Source of the DNA: Erythrobacter sp.
GTDB taxonomy: Bacteria > Pseudomonadota > Alphaproteobacteria > Sphingomonadales > Sphingomonadaceae
Length of the DNA: 48,432 nt
Assembly: GCA_030148605.1 (NCBI GenBank)
Contig: JASBTD010000048.1
Span: 1-48,432 of the forward strand
Reading direction: 5' to 3'
Of this stretch, positions 19,683-29,015 are shown piece by piece. Both the position numbers and the translations under genes were made by a program. The notes beneath the pieces are model-generated. The model worked only from the letters and a program-made list of their open reading frames with translations. It was not told the origin of the DNA and did no database searches. Every line of letters starts with the position of its first letter. Position 1 is the stretch's first letter.

Positions 19683-21152
19683 TCACGCCGCGCTCAAGGC
19701 TGAACGCCAGCGCGCCAACCGCTCAGACCGCACATCTTCGGCCATTTGCGGGGTGAAACTGTTCAGCTCACCGCGCATGGCCTGCGCAGCTGCGCTCAGA
19801 TCGCTGTGCATTTCCGCACCTGCCGCGGCCAGCATCGCTGTGCCCAGCGCAGTGGTTTCAACAAAGCCCGGCCGTTCGACCGTCAATCCCAGTATGTCCG
19901 CCAGATCCTGAGCCATCCAGTCATTCGCGCTCATCCCGCCATCGATCCTGAGCGTGCCCCATGGCGCGCCATCCGCGGCGAATGCGTCGGCCAGATCATG
20001 CGTCTGGTGTGCCATCGCCTCCAGCGCGGCGCGTGCCAGCTCTGCCTTGCCGCTGGCAAAGCTCAATCCCTTGATCACGCCACGTGCATCCGCGCGCCAA
20101 TGCGGAGCGCCAAGGCCAGAAAGCGCGGGTACGATGGTCACGCCGCCGCTGTCCGGGATCGAGCGTGCGAGCGCTTCGGTTTCCGCAGCCACTTCGACAA
20201 TGCCCAGCGAATCGCGCAGCCATTGCACCAGGCTGCCTGCAACGAATACCGAGCCTTCGATGGCATAGGTCCGCGCGCCATCAAGCTGGTAGAGGACAGT
20301 GCCCAGCAAGCGGTTGTTTGAGATCGGTATGTCCGCGCCCTTGTTGGTCAGCACGAATGCCCCGGTGCCGTAAGTCGCCTTGGTCTCGCCGGGCGAGAGG
20401 CAGGCCTGCCCAATCGTTGCCGCTTGCTGGTCTCCGGCAAGGCCGGTGATGGGGATTTCGCGCCCCAGCCAGTCGGCTTTGGCGACGGCCAGCTGACCTG
20501 CATTGTCGACCACTTCGGGCAAGGCTGCGTGGGGCACGCCGATCAGATCGCACAAACCCTGATCAAAGCTCTTGCCGCCCAACTCCAGCAGCAATGTGCG
20601 GCTGGCGTTGCTCGCATCCGAAACATGCGCACCGCCTGAAAGCTTGTAGATCAGCCAGCTTTCGATGGTGCCGAAAGCGAGCGTGTCTTTCTCGGCAGCC
20701 GCGCGGACCGCAGGCTCATTGTCCAGCAACCAGCGCATCTTGGTGCCGGAGAAATAGGGGTCGAGCAGCAATCCGGTGCGCCGCTGCACCTCCGCCTCAT
20801 GCCCGGCCTGCCGCAATTCGGCGCAGAATGGCTCGGTCCGGCGATCCTGCCATACGATGGCGCGGCATAGCGGTTCACCGGTTTGCTTGTCCCAAGCCAC
20901 AACCGTTTCGCGCTGGTTGGTGATACCGATGCAAGCGATATGCTCAGCGCCGCCCGCTTTCTCTGCAACCTCGCGCGCGCAAGCGAGAGTCTTGTCCCAG
21001 ATTTCCGCCGCATCATGCTCGACCCAGCCGGATTTCGGATAGTGCTGGGTCAATTCTTGCTGCGCGACGTGATGGAGCTTGCCTGCAGCATCGAACGACA
21101 TCGCGCGGGTCGATGTCGTCCCTTCGTCCAGCACCAGGATGAATTCGCTCAC
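19683..21152 (-). CDS. glpK: Glycerol kinase
   Basis: GlpK phosphorylates glycerol to glycerol-3-phosphate with ATP. The 489-residue length is standard for this FGGY kinase. Motifs include the N-terminal phosphate loop LDEGTTSTRAMSFD, the GITNQRETVVAWD block, the RAIVWQDRRT substrate segment, GLAGDQQAATIGQ, and the C-terminal ATP-site DGGMSANDWMAQDLADIL. It starts at a GTG preceded by GAGGAGAGG. No glycerol facilitator (glpF) or glycerol-3-phosphate dehydrogenase (glpD) is next to it, so it stands alone. Confidence 0.96.
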   Translation of the reverse strand: MSEFILVLDEGTTSTRAMSFDAAGKLHHVAQQELTQHYPKSGWVEHDAAEIWDKTLACAREVAEKAGGAEHIACIGITNQRETVVAWDKQTGEPLCRAIVWQDRRTEPFCAELRQAGHEAEVQRRTGLLLDPYFSGTKMRWLLDNEPAVRAAAEKDTLAFGTIESWLIYKLSGGAHVSDASNASRTLLLELGGKSFDQGLCDLIGVPHAALPEVVDNAGQLAVAKADWLGREIPITGLAGDQQAATIGQACLSPGETKATYGTGAFVLTNKGADIPISNNRLLGTVLYQLDGARTYAIEGSVFVAGSLVQWLRDSLGIVEVAAETEALARSIPDSGGVTIVPALSGLGAPHWRADARGVIKGLSFASGKAELARAALEAMAHQTHDLADAFAADGAPWGTLRIDGGMSANDWMAQDLADILGLTVERPGFVETTALGTAMLAAAGAEMHSDLSAAAQAMRGELNSFTPQMAEDVRSERLARWRSALSAA

Positions 21153-21181
21153 TCGCCTCTCCTCAAATTCGTTGACGTGAC

Positions 21182-22084
21182 ATGTGCACGCTCATTCCCC
21201 ATATGCAAGCCATGTCGTTACCGCCCAAGCCCTGGCCAACCGGCCATGCCGAACAATGCGAACCACTGGTGCGGCGTGTACTCGCGCCCAATCCCTCGCC
21301 TTACACCTACACCGGCACGCAAACCTATATTGTCGGCAATGCAGGCGATGTTGCAGTGATCGATCCCGGCCCGAACGAGCCGGAGCATATCGATGCAATT
21401 CTGTTCGCGATCGGCGCTGCCAAGGTTACTGCGATCATGTGCACTCATACGCATCGCGACCATTCACCCGCCGCCGCACCACTGGCCGAGCGCACCGGCG
21501 CCCCGATTGTCGGCTGCGCGCCTTTGGTGATCGACAGCGATTTGCCGCGTAGCGACGAAGCCTTCGATACCACCTACGCGCCCGATCGCGTGCTGGAAGA
21601 TGGCGAAGCGATGACGGGTGAAGGCTGGACCTTGCGCGCGGTTCATACGCCCGGCCACACCTCGAACCATCTGTGCTTTGCGCTTGAGGAGAGCGGTGCG
21701 CTATTCACTGGCGACCATGTGATGGGCTGGTCAACCAGCGTGGTGATCCCGCCCGATGGAGACATGGGCGATTACATGAAAAGCCTGGAGCGGCTGCAAG
21801 CGCGCGAAGACCGTGTGTACTACTCGGCCCATGGCGAGCCGATCGAGAAACCGCGCCAGTTGGTGCGCGGGATGATGGGCCATCGCCGCCAGCGTGAGAA
21901 CCAGATCCTGCGCTTGCTGGGCGAGCGGGCGCGCACGATCCCTGATTTCATCCCGGAGATGTACAAAGGGCTGGACGAGCGCTTGCATAAGGCCGCGCAG
22001 ATGAGCGTGATGGCGCATCTGCTCGATCTGGAGAAACGTGGCCTCGTGGCGCAGGGCGATGCAGAGATCTGGCGGGTGAACTGA
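21182..22084 (+). CDS. Metallo-beta-lactamase-fold hydrolase (LACTB2-like) with C-terminal winged helix
   Basis: This is a zinc-dependent hydrolase of the metallo-beta-lactamase superfamily. The HxHxDH motif is HTHRDH (residues 89-94), with later metal ligands in VHTPGHTSNH, TGDHVMGW and YSAHGEP. After about residue 230 a basic helical tail (RQRENQILRLLGERARTIPDFI) resembles the winged-helix LACTB2 C-terminal domain, found in relatives that act on RNA or thioesters. The substrate is not evident. The start is uncertain: in-frame ATGs at 21203 and 21212 are alternatives and none has a good ribosome-binding site. It is divergent from glpK by 29 bases. Confidence 0.85.
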   Translation: MCTLIPHMQAMSLPPKPWPTGHAEQCEPLVRRVLAPNPSPYTYTGTQTYIVGNAGDVAVIDPGPNEPEHIDAILFAIGAAKVTAIMCTHTHRDHSPAAAPLAERTGAPIVGCAPLVIDSDLPRSDEAFDTTYAPDRVLEDGEAMTGEGWTLRAVHTPGHTSNHLCFALEESGALFTGDHVMGWSTSVVIPPDGDMGDYMKSLERLQAREDRVYYSAHGEPIEKPRQLVRGMMGHRRQRENQILRLLGERARTIPDFIPEMYKGLDERLHKAAQMSVMAHLLDLEKRGLVAQGDAEIWRVN

Positions 22085-22109
22085 CCGCGCGCAGTCGCTC
22101 AGACCCGCC

Positions 22110-22925
22110 TCAGAGCTGGCACACGATCTTGAGTTCTTCATCGGTTTCAAATGCGCGAAGGTCTTGCTCGCGAAATTCGATCCAGAACTGCTTGAATTCC
22201 CCCGCGCGCCGATCAGTTTCCTGCGCGAGCGTGAGCGCCGATTTCAGGTCAGTTAGATATGTATCGTACAGCTGATCCGCATCGATGTCATTGCCCGTGC
22301 CTGAGCACGCGATCTTCAAATGGGTGGAATAGACAAAGCCGCTGGTGACATATGCATTCCCGCTACCCAGTGCCAAAGCCTCATCTATGGTGGCGCCAGC
22401 AGCGGCAACATTGCCCAACCGGTACTGGGCATAGGCTTCCCCTTCGAGGAACAACATCTGCCTGAGTGCGAACTCGTCCTCGTCATTGCTGTATTGGTCT
22501 TCGATCTTGAGAAGCTCTTGCGCTGCGAGCTGGTAGGCCGAAATCGAGCGAGCGAAATCGCCAGCCCCGCGTGCAGCAGCCGCGTCAGTCTCTGCGATGA
22601 TTATAGGCGCAAATGTTTCCACCCGGCTGAAGATCTGCGGATTCGAGCAAATCGTGAGCAAGCCGGCATTCTGCTGCGCTTGCGCGCTTTCGCAGACCCG
22701 CGCCAGCGCGTTTCCTGCCTGCAATTCCTGCTGCTTGAGGAAGTGGATATTCGAAAGCGCCACAGCATCCAGCGCTTTGACCTGGCTATCCAGCCGCGCT
22801 CCAGCCAGCAATGCCTCATCAAGGTCCGCCTGGATCTTCGAATAGGAAAACGCGCCCAGCCCCATAACCACCAGCGTCAGCAGCCAGGTCACCAGTGTCA
22901 GCTTGCCCCATTTGTCAATCTGCAT
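22110..22925 (-). CDS. Membrane-anchored helical protein of unknown function
   Basis: I do not recognise this 271-residue protein. It has a short cytoplasmic N-terminus, one membrane helix (about residues 9-27, LTLVTWLLTLVVMGLGAFS), and a long, mostly helical, acidic region predicted to be outside the cytoplasm. The middle (about 115-180) has TPR-like spacing of alanine and aromatic residues (SISAYQLAAQELL, EGEAYAQYRLGNVAAAGATIDEALAL). Four cysteines (in RVCES, TICSN, IACSG and the C-terminal IVCQL) could form disulfides. It follows the 96-residue membrane gene by 7 bases and surely shares its transcript. Confidence 0.72.
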   Translation of the reverse strand: MQIDKWGKLTLVTWLLTLVVMGLGAFSYSKIQADLDEALLAGARLDSQVKALDAVALSNIHFLKQQELQAGNALARVCESAQAQQNAGLLTICSNPQIFSRVETFAPIIIAETDAAAARGAGDFARSISAYQLAAQELLKIEDQYSNDEDEFALRQMLFLEGEAYAQYRLGNVAAAGATIDEALALGSGNAYVTSGFVYSTHLKIACSGTGNDIDADQLYDTYLTDLKSALTLAQETDRRAGEFKQFWIEFREQDLRAFETDEELKIVCQL

Positions 22926-22932
22926 CGCGATA

Positions 22933-23223
22933 TCAGCCTTCGTCAGCTTTGCCGGATTTTGAAAGAGATCCGAACACGATCTTGACGGTCTCGACGAAAA
23001 TTTCCTGCCGGATGTGCCCGCTGACCACGAACATCACAAGTGCGCCCATAAAGCCCAGCAAGCCGGTTTCCAGCAGGCTAACCTCCGCGAAAAGCTCTGG
23101 ATTTACCATCGCCCCATAGCTCAGCAGGAACGACGACGGCGAAACCAGCACCAGCATGCCAAAGCCCGCGAAAAACGCAGACCGCGCGTTTTCTGCACTG
23201 GGTTGAGGCGCGTCACCGGTCAC
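22933..23223 (-). CDS. Small membrane protein of unknown function, upstream partner of the 22110 gene
   Basis: This 96-residue protein has two predicted membrane helices (about residues 17-40 and 50-68) and short charged ends. I cannot name a family. It starts at a GTG and is separated by 7 bases from the following gene, suggesting the two work together in the inner membrane. A TTGACA element on the minus strand (23279-23284) and a palindrome at 23285-23294 lie upstream and may form its promoter region. Moderate confidence that it is a real gene, from its coupling and hydrophobic pattern. Confidence 0.65.
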   Translation of the reverse strand: MTGDAPQPSAENARSAFFAGFGMLVLVSPSSFLLSYGAMVNPELFAEVSLLETGLLGFMGALVMFVVSGHIRQEIFVETVKIVFGSLSKSGKADEG

Positions 23224-23284
23224 TTGCGAGAATAACCCCCTGCTCTGTTCCAGCCGGTCTGCAGTCCGGAAATTCGCATGTCAA

Positions 23285-23305
23285 ATGGCGCCATGCATTT
23301 TGCAT
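23285..23305. promoter_or_regulatory. Adjoining palindromes ATGGCGCCAT and ATGCATTTTGCAT upstream of the two-gene membrane module
   Basis: ATGGCGCCAT (23285-23294) is a perfect 10-base palindrome; ATGCA and TGCAT around TTT (23293-23305) form a second symmetric element sharing its edge. On the minus strand a TTGACA hexamer directly follows the first, so this could be the operator and promoter of the 23223-22110 operon. It is also 19 bases beyond the acyl-CoA synthetase stop. Function is inferred only from position and symmetry. Confidence 0.35.
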
Positions 23306-23323
23306 TGATCGCACGCTGGGTGT

Positions 23324-24943
23324 TCAGGCCCGAACCGCATCATATTCGCCTTTCACAAAGGCTTCCGCCATCGCGAATTTCTGGATCTTGCCGGATCCGG
23401 TCAGCGGGAATTCCCTGACCCAGACCCAATGCGCAGGCGTTTTTTGCGGGCTTAGCCGTTGGCGGATAAACGCGCGCAATTCCGCTGCTTCGGGCCGTGC
23501 GGCACCTTCGGCCAGGCGCAAGAACGCCGCGACAATCTCTCCCCATTTCTCATCCGGCACGCCAGCAATGGCGACTTCGGCAATTGCCGGATGTTCCAGC
23601 AGCGCCGCTTCGATTTCGGCCGGGAACAGGTTCTCGCCCCCGCGAATGATCATTTCCTTCACCCGGCCGGTGATCTTCACATAGCCGCGCGCATCCATTG
23701 TGCCCAAGTCGCCAGTATGCAGCCAGCCATCCGCGTCAATCGTCTCGGAAGTGGCCGCAGGATTGTCATTATAGCCCGCCATCATGTTGAAACCGCGCAT
23801 GCAGATCTCGCCCTGCTCATCGACCGAACACACGGTGTTATCAGCCGGGTTGCGGATTGACACCTCCATATGACTGCAAGGCTGGCCGATGGTTTCTGTC
23901 AAATCCGCCCCGGCATCACTGGGCCAAGCGGCGGTGATCGCTGGCGAGGTTTCGGTTTGCCCGTAAACGATCAGGATCGGCACACCGAAGGTTTCCTTCG
24001 CAGCGCGATTGAGTTCAGGCTGAACCATGGCACCGCCGCTGACGACAGTCTCGACGCATTTCACGTCAGCGCCGGTTGCTCTGGCCGCTTCGATCATGGC
24101 AAAGATCATGGTCGAGACCCCGCCGACCACTTCGGGCTGCTCGCGCGCAATGCCGCTTACAACCGCAGCCGGATCGAACAGTGTGACCAGCAGGATCGTC
24201 GCGCCATGGCTCAATGTGCCCAGCACTGACACAGCGCTTCCGGCGGTATGAAAGAGCGGAAACGGGCACAGCACCTGCTTGCCGGGCGCAAGGTTCCAGC
24301 GCACGAACACATCATGATTGCTTTGCACAAGCCCATGTTGATGCAGCAGCACCCCCTTGGGAAAACCGGTGGTGCCCGAAGTGTACTGGATCATGCAGAT
24401 ATCGTGCGGCTTGGTCTTGCGAAGTTCTCCATCGCGTTCGCCTGCAAACAATTCGGCATGATCTTCGATATCGATGACATAGTCGGCTGCGGGAAGCCCG
24501 GCGGCGGCTTCATCGACAATCGGACGCAAGGCTGATCCGCGCACATGCGGCTGGTAATACACAGCACCGGAACTCGACTGCTCGAGCACATAGCGCACCT
24601 CTCGCGGCGTGAACGACGGGTTGACGGTAACCAGCGTCAATCCCGCCAGCGCCGCGCCCAATTGCACGATCACCCATTCAGGGCAGTTGCCCGCCATGAT
24701 CGCGATCCGCGTTCCAGCCGGATGCCGCGCAGCAAGCGCGCGCCCGCATCTTTCCGCATCGGCCAGCAATTCGCGATAAGTCCACTCGCGCCCGATCGAA
24801 CCGTCAGCCAGCATTTCACGCAGCGCCAGCCCCTCAGGGCGCTTGCTTGCCTGTTCGCACAACATTTCTTCGATCGTGCGTTCGCGATACTGCGTGTCAG
24901 CCTGAGCGGGAAAATAGCTTTCGGTCAGCGAAACCTTGTACAT
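23324..24943 (-). CDS. AMP-binding acyl-CoA synthetase (fatty-acid CoA ligase family)
   Basis: The enzyme activates a carboxylic acid with ATP and joins it to CoA. The 539-residue protein shows the AMP-binding signature YTSGTTGFPKG (187-197), the YGQTETSP motif, the HTGDLGTMD motif and the C-terminal GRVKEMIIRGGENLFPAEIE hinge with the catalytic-lysine domain after it. It resembles medium- to long-chain fatty-acyl-CoA ligases (FadD/AcsM2-like), but the substrate cannot be set from sequence. The start at 24943 is backed by GGGAGGT; a longer frame from 25036 is unlikely. No other beta-oxidation gene is adjacent. Confidence 0.92.
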   Translation of the reverse strand: MYKVSLTESYFPAQADTQYRERTIEEMLCEQASKRPEGLALREMLADGSIGREWTYRELLADAERCGRALAARHPAGTRIAIMAGNCPEWVIVQLGAALAGLTLVTVNPSFTPREVRYVLEQSSSGAVYYQPHVRGSALRPIVDEAAAGLPAADYVIDIEDHAELFAGERDGELRKTKPHDICMIQYTSGTTGFPKGVLLHQHGLVQSNHDVFVRWNLAPGKQVLCPFPLFHTAGSAVSVLGTLSHGATILLVTLFDPAAVVSGIAREQPEVVGGVSTMIFAMIEAARATGADVKCVETVVSGGAMVQPELNRAAKETFGVPILIVYGQTETSPAITAAWPSDAGADLTETIGQPCSHMEVSIRNPADNTVCSVDEQGEICMRGFNMMAGYNDNPAATSETIDADGWLHTGDLGTMDARGYVKITGRVKEMIIRGGENLFPAEIEAALLEHPAIAEVAIAGVPDEKWGEIVAAFLRLAEGAARPEAAELRAFIRQRLSPQKTPAHWVWVREFPLTGSGKIQKFAMAEAFVKGEYDAVRA

Positions 24944-25080
24944 TCGCACCTCCCCCACGACCCGAGTGAAAACCATGCTTACGCGAAATTCACCGATTGC
25001 ACGAATCCGCCGGGCTTTTTGTCTTGTCCGCTCCAATGGCCGCAGTCATAAGCGATGGGCTTGGCAGGGGGGGCAAGTTC

Positions 25081-25863
25081 ATGGCAACATCGCTCGCACA
25101 GAAATCCGAAGCCGCATCGGCGGCCGGAGACACGCGCTTCTTCACAATTATGGCATTGCTCATGTCCGCCGTAATCGTGGGCGGGTTCACACTGCAGCTG
25201 GCGTTCGGACGATCAAGCTTCGATGTACCTTGGCCGTACCATGTTCATGGTGTGATCTTCATGGGCTGGATCGCACTCTATCTGGCGCAACATTTCAGCA
25301 TCGCACGCGGAAACATCGCGTTGCATGCCAGCCTGGGAAAGCTTGCATATCTTTGGGTTCCCGCAATGGTCGCAGCCGGCACGATGATCATGATCGTGGT
25401 CGCACGGCGGACAGGCGGCCCGTTCTTTTTCCATGTCAGCGAGTTTCTGTGGAGCAACACCATGCTGGTGTGGTGCTTCGGAGGGCTTGCATTCTGGGCA
25501 TTGCGCAAGCGGCGCTACACCGGCTGGCACCGCAGGCTGATGCTCTGTGCGATGGCAATTCTGACTGGCCCCGGGCTGGGAAGAATCCTGCCCTTGCCGC
25601 TCATGATTCCGCACAGCTGGACCATCACAACGCTTGCGACAATGATCTTTCCTCTGATCGGTATTGTGGCCGATTGGCGGCGCGATGGCCGGGTCCATCC
25701 GGCCTATTTCTGGGGACTTGGCATTTATGCCGGGGTCTTCGCCCTGGGCATGGTGATTGCCCATACCGGCTTCGGGATGGATGTAACGCTTGCATTGATC
25801 GACGGGACGCCGGGCGCCGAACGCCCGATCGAGCCGTTTATGCCGCCCGATTTCAGCATGTGA
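25081..25863 (+). CDS. Multi-pass membrane protein of unknown function
   Basis: This 260-residue protein has about seven predicted membrane helices after a short cytoplasmic N-terminus. Conserved-looking polar features are the HVHGVIFMGWIALYLAQ segment, a basic ALRKRRYTGWHRRLML loop and several histidines in or near helices (HVHG, SLGKLAYLW context, HSW). Histidine-bearing helices of this sort recur in haem or quinone membrane proteins, but I cannot name a family. A run of Gs 7 bases before the ATG at 25081 supports that start over an in-frame ATG at 24997. It is divergent from the acyl-CoA synthetase. Confidence 0.72.
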   Translation: MATSLAQKSEAASAAGDTRFFTIMALLMSAVIVGGFTLQLAFGRSSFDVPWPYHVHGVIFMGWIALYLAQHFSIARGNIALHASLGKLAYLWVPAMVAAGTMIMIVVARRTGGPFFFHVSEFLWSNTMLVWCFGGLAFWALRKRRYTGWHRRLMLCAMAILTGPGLGRILPLPLMIPHSWTITTLATMIFPLIGIVADWRRDGRVHPAYFWGLGIYAGVFALGMVIAHTGFGMDVTLALIDGTPGAERPIEPFMPPDFSM

Positions 25864-25955
25864 ACGCATTGCATCGCGTGTTGGCCAGAACGCGCTCGCA
25901 TTGAGCGAAGGCATTCCTATATGGGGTGCAAGACGGCAACTGACTGGAATATTTG

Positions 25956-26942
25956 ATGAGCTTCGAGACCAAAGTCCCCACCGGTAATGATCTGCTCGCG
26001 GAAATTGACCGCCTGCGCAAGGAGCGCAACGCGGTGATCCTGGCGCATTATTACCAGACGCCTGATATTCAGGACATTGCGGATTTCGTGGGGGACTCGC
26101 TCGAATTGTCGCGCAAGGCGGCAGAAACCGACGCCGATGTGATCGCCTTTTGCGGCGTGAAATTCATGGCCGACACGGCCAAAATCCTCTCGCCTGAGAA
26201 GATCGTGGTGCTGCCTGACATGGATGCTGGCTGTTCATTGGAAGACAGCTGCCCACCGGAAAAGTTCAAGGCTTTCCGCGAAGCGCACCCCGATCATATC
26301 GCGCTGACCTACATCAATTGCAGCACCGAAGTGAAAGCGCTGTCTGACGTGATCGTCACCAGTTCCAGCGCGGAAACGATCCTGCAGCAAATCCCGGAAG
26401 ACCAGAAAATCATCTTCGGGCCTGATCGGCATCTGGGCGGCTATCTCAGCCGCAAGTTCAACCGCGAAATGCTGCTGTGGCCGGGCGTGTGCATCGTGCA
26501 TGAAGCCTTCAGCGAGACTGAACTGTTGAAGCTGAAAGAGCAATATCCCGGCGCGCCGGTTGCCGCGCACCCGGAATGCCCGCCTGCGATCATCGATCAT
26601 GCAGACTATGTCGGCTCGACCAGCGGCATCCTGAAATTCGCGCAGGAGTTTGAAGGGGACACGCTGATCGTCGCAACCGAACCGCACATCATGCACCAGA
26701 TGGAAAAGGCGCTGCCGGACAAGACCTTCATCGGCGCGCCGGGCGCAGACGGCAACTGCAATTGCAACATCTGCCCCTATATGGCGCTTAACACGATGGA
26801 GAAGCTTTACGTCGCGCTGCGCGATCTGGAACCGCGCATCGAGATCGACGAAGAACTGCGCCTCGCGGCCAAGAAGAGCTTGGACAAGATGCTGGAGATG
26901 GCGGGCGGCACGGTTGGCAAGGGTGATTTGGGGAAGGTTTAA
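25956..26942 (+). CDS. nadA: Quinolinate synthase A
   Basis: NadA condenses iminoaspartate with dihydroxyacetone phosphate to quinolinate in de novo NAD synthesis, using a [4Fe-4S] cluster. The 328-residue protein has the typical AVILAHYYQTPDIQDIADFVGDSL opening, the VKFMADTAKILSP block, and three cluster-region cysteines in MDAGCSLEDSC, AHPECPPAI and NCNICPYM. The ATG at 25956 is preferred over an in-frame TTG one codon before. nadB and nadC, often adjacent, are not in the window. It overlaps the convergent DMT transporter by four bases. Confidence 0.97.
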   Translation: MSFETKVPTGNDLLAEIDRLRKERNAVILAHYYQTPDIQDIADFVGDSLELSRKAAETDADVIAFCGVKFMADTAKILSPEKIVVLPDMDAGCSLEDSCPPEKFKAFREAHPDHIALTYINCSTEVKALSDVIVTSSSAETILQQIPEDQKIIFGPDRHLGGYLSRKFNREMLLWPGVCIVHEAFSETELLKLKEQYPGAPVAAHPECPPAIIDHADYVGSTSGILKFAQEFEGDTLIVATEPHIMHQMEKALPDKTFIGAPGADGNCNCNICPYMALNTMEKLYVALRDLEPRIEIDEELRLAAKKSLDKMLEMAGGTVGKGDLGKV

Positions 26943-27838
26943 CGCGCGACGCGCCTACTTACCCGCGCCAGCACCAGCGCGCTGCCCAGCAGCGCCATCC
27001 CTGCGATATCGAGCGGGGTAAGTATCTCGCCAAACACCTGATAGCCGATCAGCGCGGCCACGGCGGGCTGCGTCAGCAATGCCAGCCCGATCACCAGCGG
27101 CGGGAAATGCCGCATGCTGAACACCAGCAGCCCTTGCCCCACCAGCTGGCTGGAAACGAACAGCACCAGGATCGGAGTCCAGTCCGTCGGCCAGACCGGC
27201 TCGCCCTTCACCAGCGCGATAGTGAGCAGCAGCGGGCAAGCAAAAATGCTGACCCAGACCAGCAGGCTCCACCCGCCGATGGTTTGCCGCGCGCCCTGCA
27301 AATTGATCAGATAGACCGCATAGAGCAGCCCGGCGGTGAGGCAGAACAAATCGCCGATCAGCGTGGCGGTCGAAATCTCTGCACTGCGGCCCATCAGTAT
27401 TGCAGCCCCGGCCAGCGCAAAGATGATCGCGGTCCATTCCATGCCCTTGGGCAGGCTGCGCGCGATGATGAAGCCCCAGAACAGCATCACAATACTGCCC
27501 GCATTGCCGAACAGCGTGGCATTGCCCAGCCGGGTCATTTCGATCCCGACGTGCCAGCTGGCAAGATCCAGCCCGAAGGCGAGCGAGCCAATCGCGACAA
27601 ACACCAGTGTGCGGCGCGGAATGCCGCTCAAAGCCTGCCCGCTCACCCTTGCGAACAGTGCCAGAAACGGTAGCGCGAGGAAAAGCCGCCAGAAGCCCGC
27701 TGATACCGGGCCAGTATCCGCCAGCCGCACCAGCCAGGGGCCCAACGCAAGCGCGACATTGCCTGCGAGCAGCGCCAGCAAAAGCAGCCAGCCGCGCGGC
27801 TGCACAAGAATTGCTTCTTTTGCCCCCTCATTTTCCAT
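26939..27838 (-). CDS. DMT-superfamily transporter (EamA family)
   Basis: This 299-residue inner-membrane protein has about ten predicted membrane helices in two EamA repeats (roughly 15-145 and 155-290), the usual size and layout for drug/metabolite exporters. Landmarks include the LADTGPVSAGFWRLFLALP segment of repeat 1 and the PLVIGLALLTQPAVAALIGY segment of repeat 2. The substrate is unknown. Its last four bases overlap the end of nadA on the other strand, and its start is 66 bases from the divergent ene-reductase. Confidence 0.9.
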   Translation of the reverse strand: MENEGAKEAILVQPRGWLLLLALLAGNVALALGPWLVRLADTGPVSAGFWRLFLALPFLALFARVSGQALSGIPRRTLVFVAIGSLAFGLDLASWHVGIEMTRLGNATLFGNAGSIVMLFWGFIIARSLPKGMEWTAIIFALAGAAILMGRSAEISTATLIGDLFCLTAGLLYAVYLINLQGARQTIGGWSLLVWVSIFACPLLLTIALVKGEPVWPTDWTPILVLFVSSQLVGQGLLVFSMRHFPPLVIGLALLTQPAVAALIGYQVFGEILTPLDIAGMALLGSALVLARVSRRVAR

Positions 27839-27904
27839 GGTTGCGCACTAGCCGCTTCAACCCCAAGTGCCTATCGCAAACAGAAACAAGTAAAGGATTT
27901 GCAC

Positions 27905-29011
27905 GTGCACGACGCTTTGTTCCAGCCGCTCACCATGGGAGCACTCACCGCAAAGAACCGGATTTTCATGGCACCGCTCACACGCGGCCGTGCAGCAGAA
28001 CCCATGTTCGTGCCGAACGAGCTGATGGCGCAGTATTACGGCCAGCGCGCGGGCGCAGGCATGATCCTGACCGAAGCGACCGGGATCAGCGTGGAAGGGC
28101 TGGGCTGGCCATCAGCACCGGGCATCTGGAGCGATGAGCAGACCGAAGCGTGGAAAGCCTCAACCAAGGCCGTGCATGATCGCGGCGGGCTGATCGTGAT
28201 GCAGCTGTGGCATATGGGCCGGATCGTGCATCCCTATTTCCTTGATGGCGAGCCCCCCTTCTCTGCCAGCGCGACCAAGGCGCCGGGTGAAGCCCATACG
28301 CCGGTGGGCAAAAGCGAATATGCGACTGCGCGCGCAATGACGCATGAGGATATCAAGCGCACAATCGGCGATTATCGCCGTGCGGCAGAGAACGCGAAGA
28401 AGGCTGGCTTTGACGGCGTGCAACTGCACGGCGCCAATGGCTATCTGGTTGACCAGTTCCTGCGCGATTCATCCAATTTGCGCACAGACGAATATGGCGG
28501 CTCACCTGAGAACCGCACCCGCTTCATGCGCGAAGTGCTGGAGCAATTGATTGATGTCTGGGGCGCAGACCGCGTTGGCATCCGGCTTTCGCCCAATGGA
28601 GAGACGCAAGGCTGCGATGACAGCGATCCTGCGGCCACTTTTGGCGCGGCGGCCAAGGTTTGCGAAGATCTGGGCCTGGCCTTTGTCGAGCTACGCGAGC
28701 CGGGCCCAGACGGCACATTTGGCGCTACCGATGTGCCAAAGCAAAGCCCGCTGATCCGCCAGATCTATTCAGGCCCGCTGATCCTCAACAGCGATTACAC
28801 CGCCGAAGAAGCCGAAGCCGATGTGAGCTCTGGCAAATGCGATGCCGTGAGCTTTGGCCGACCCTATATCTCCAACCCTGATCTGGAAGAACGCATTCGT
28901 CAGGGTGCGCATTGGAACCCCAACAAGGATGTGCCGAAAAGCTGGTATTTCCCCATTCCCGAAGGGTATGTCGACTACCCGACGCTGGAAGAAGAGCAGG
29001 CAGCGGCCTGA
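27905..29011 (+). CDS. Old Yellow Enzyme-family alkene reductase
   Basis: This flavoenzyme reduces activated C=C bonds with NAD(P)H. The 368-residue protein is a complete FMN-binding TIM barrel: FMAPLTRGRA near the N-terminus, the LWHMGRIVHP segment, the catalytic-pocket GVQLHGANGYLVDQFLRDSSN, the RVGIRLSP strand and the phosphate-binding CDAVSFGRPYISNPDL. This is the NemA / N-ethylmaleimide reductase-like class. The GTG at 27905 has AAAGGA 7 bases upstream, whereas a TTG at 27899 would sit against that site, so I take the GTG. It stops four bases before the convergent lipoprotein gene. Confidence 0.93.
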   Translation: MHDALFQPLTMGALTAKNRIFMAPLTRGRAAEPMFVPNELMAQYYGQRAGAGMILTEATGISVEGLGWPSAPGIWSDEQTEAWKASTKAVHDRGGLIVMQLWHMGRIVHPYFLDGEPPFSASATKAPGEAHTPVGKSEYATARAMTHEDIKRTIGDYRRAAENAKKAGFDGVQLHGANGYLVDQFLRDSSNLRTDEYGGSPENRTRFMREVLEQLIDVWGADRVGIRLSPNGETQGCDDSDPAATFGAAAKVCEDLGLAFVELREPGPDGTFGATDVPKQSPLIRQIYSGPLILNSDYTAEEAEADVSSGKCDAVSFGRPYISNPDLEERIRQGAHWNPNKDVPKSWYFPIPEGYVDYPTLEEEQAAA

Positions 29012-29015
29012 CGCG

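Noticed and set aside
19674..19685. Perfect palindrome TGAACCGGTTCA containing both stop codons of rcdA-like gene and glpK
   Set aside because: It arises where two convergent genes end six bases apart; without loop or T-run it is not a credible terminator, so I treat it as coincidence.
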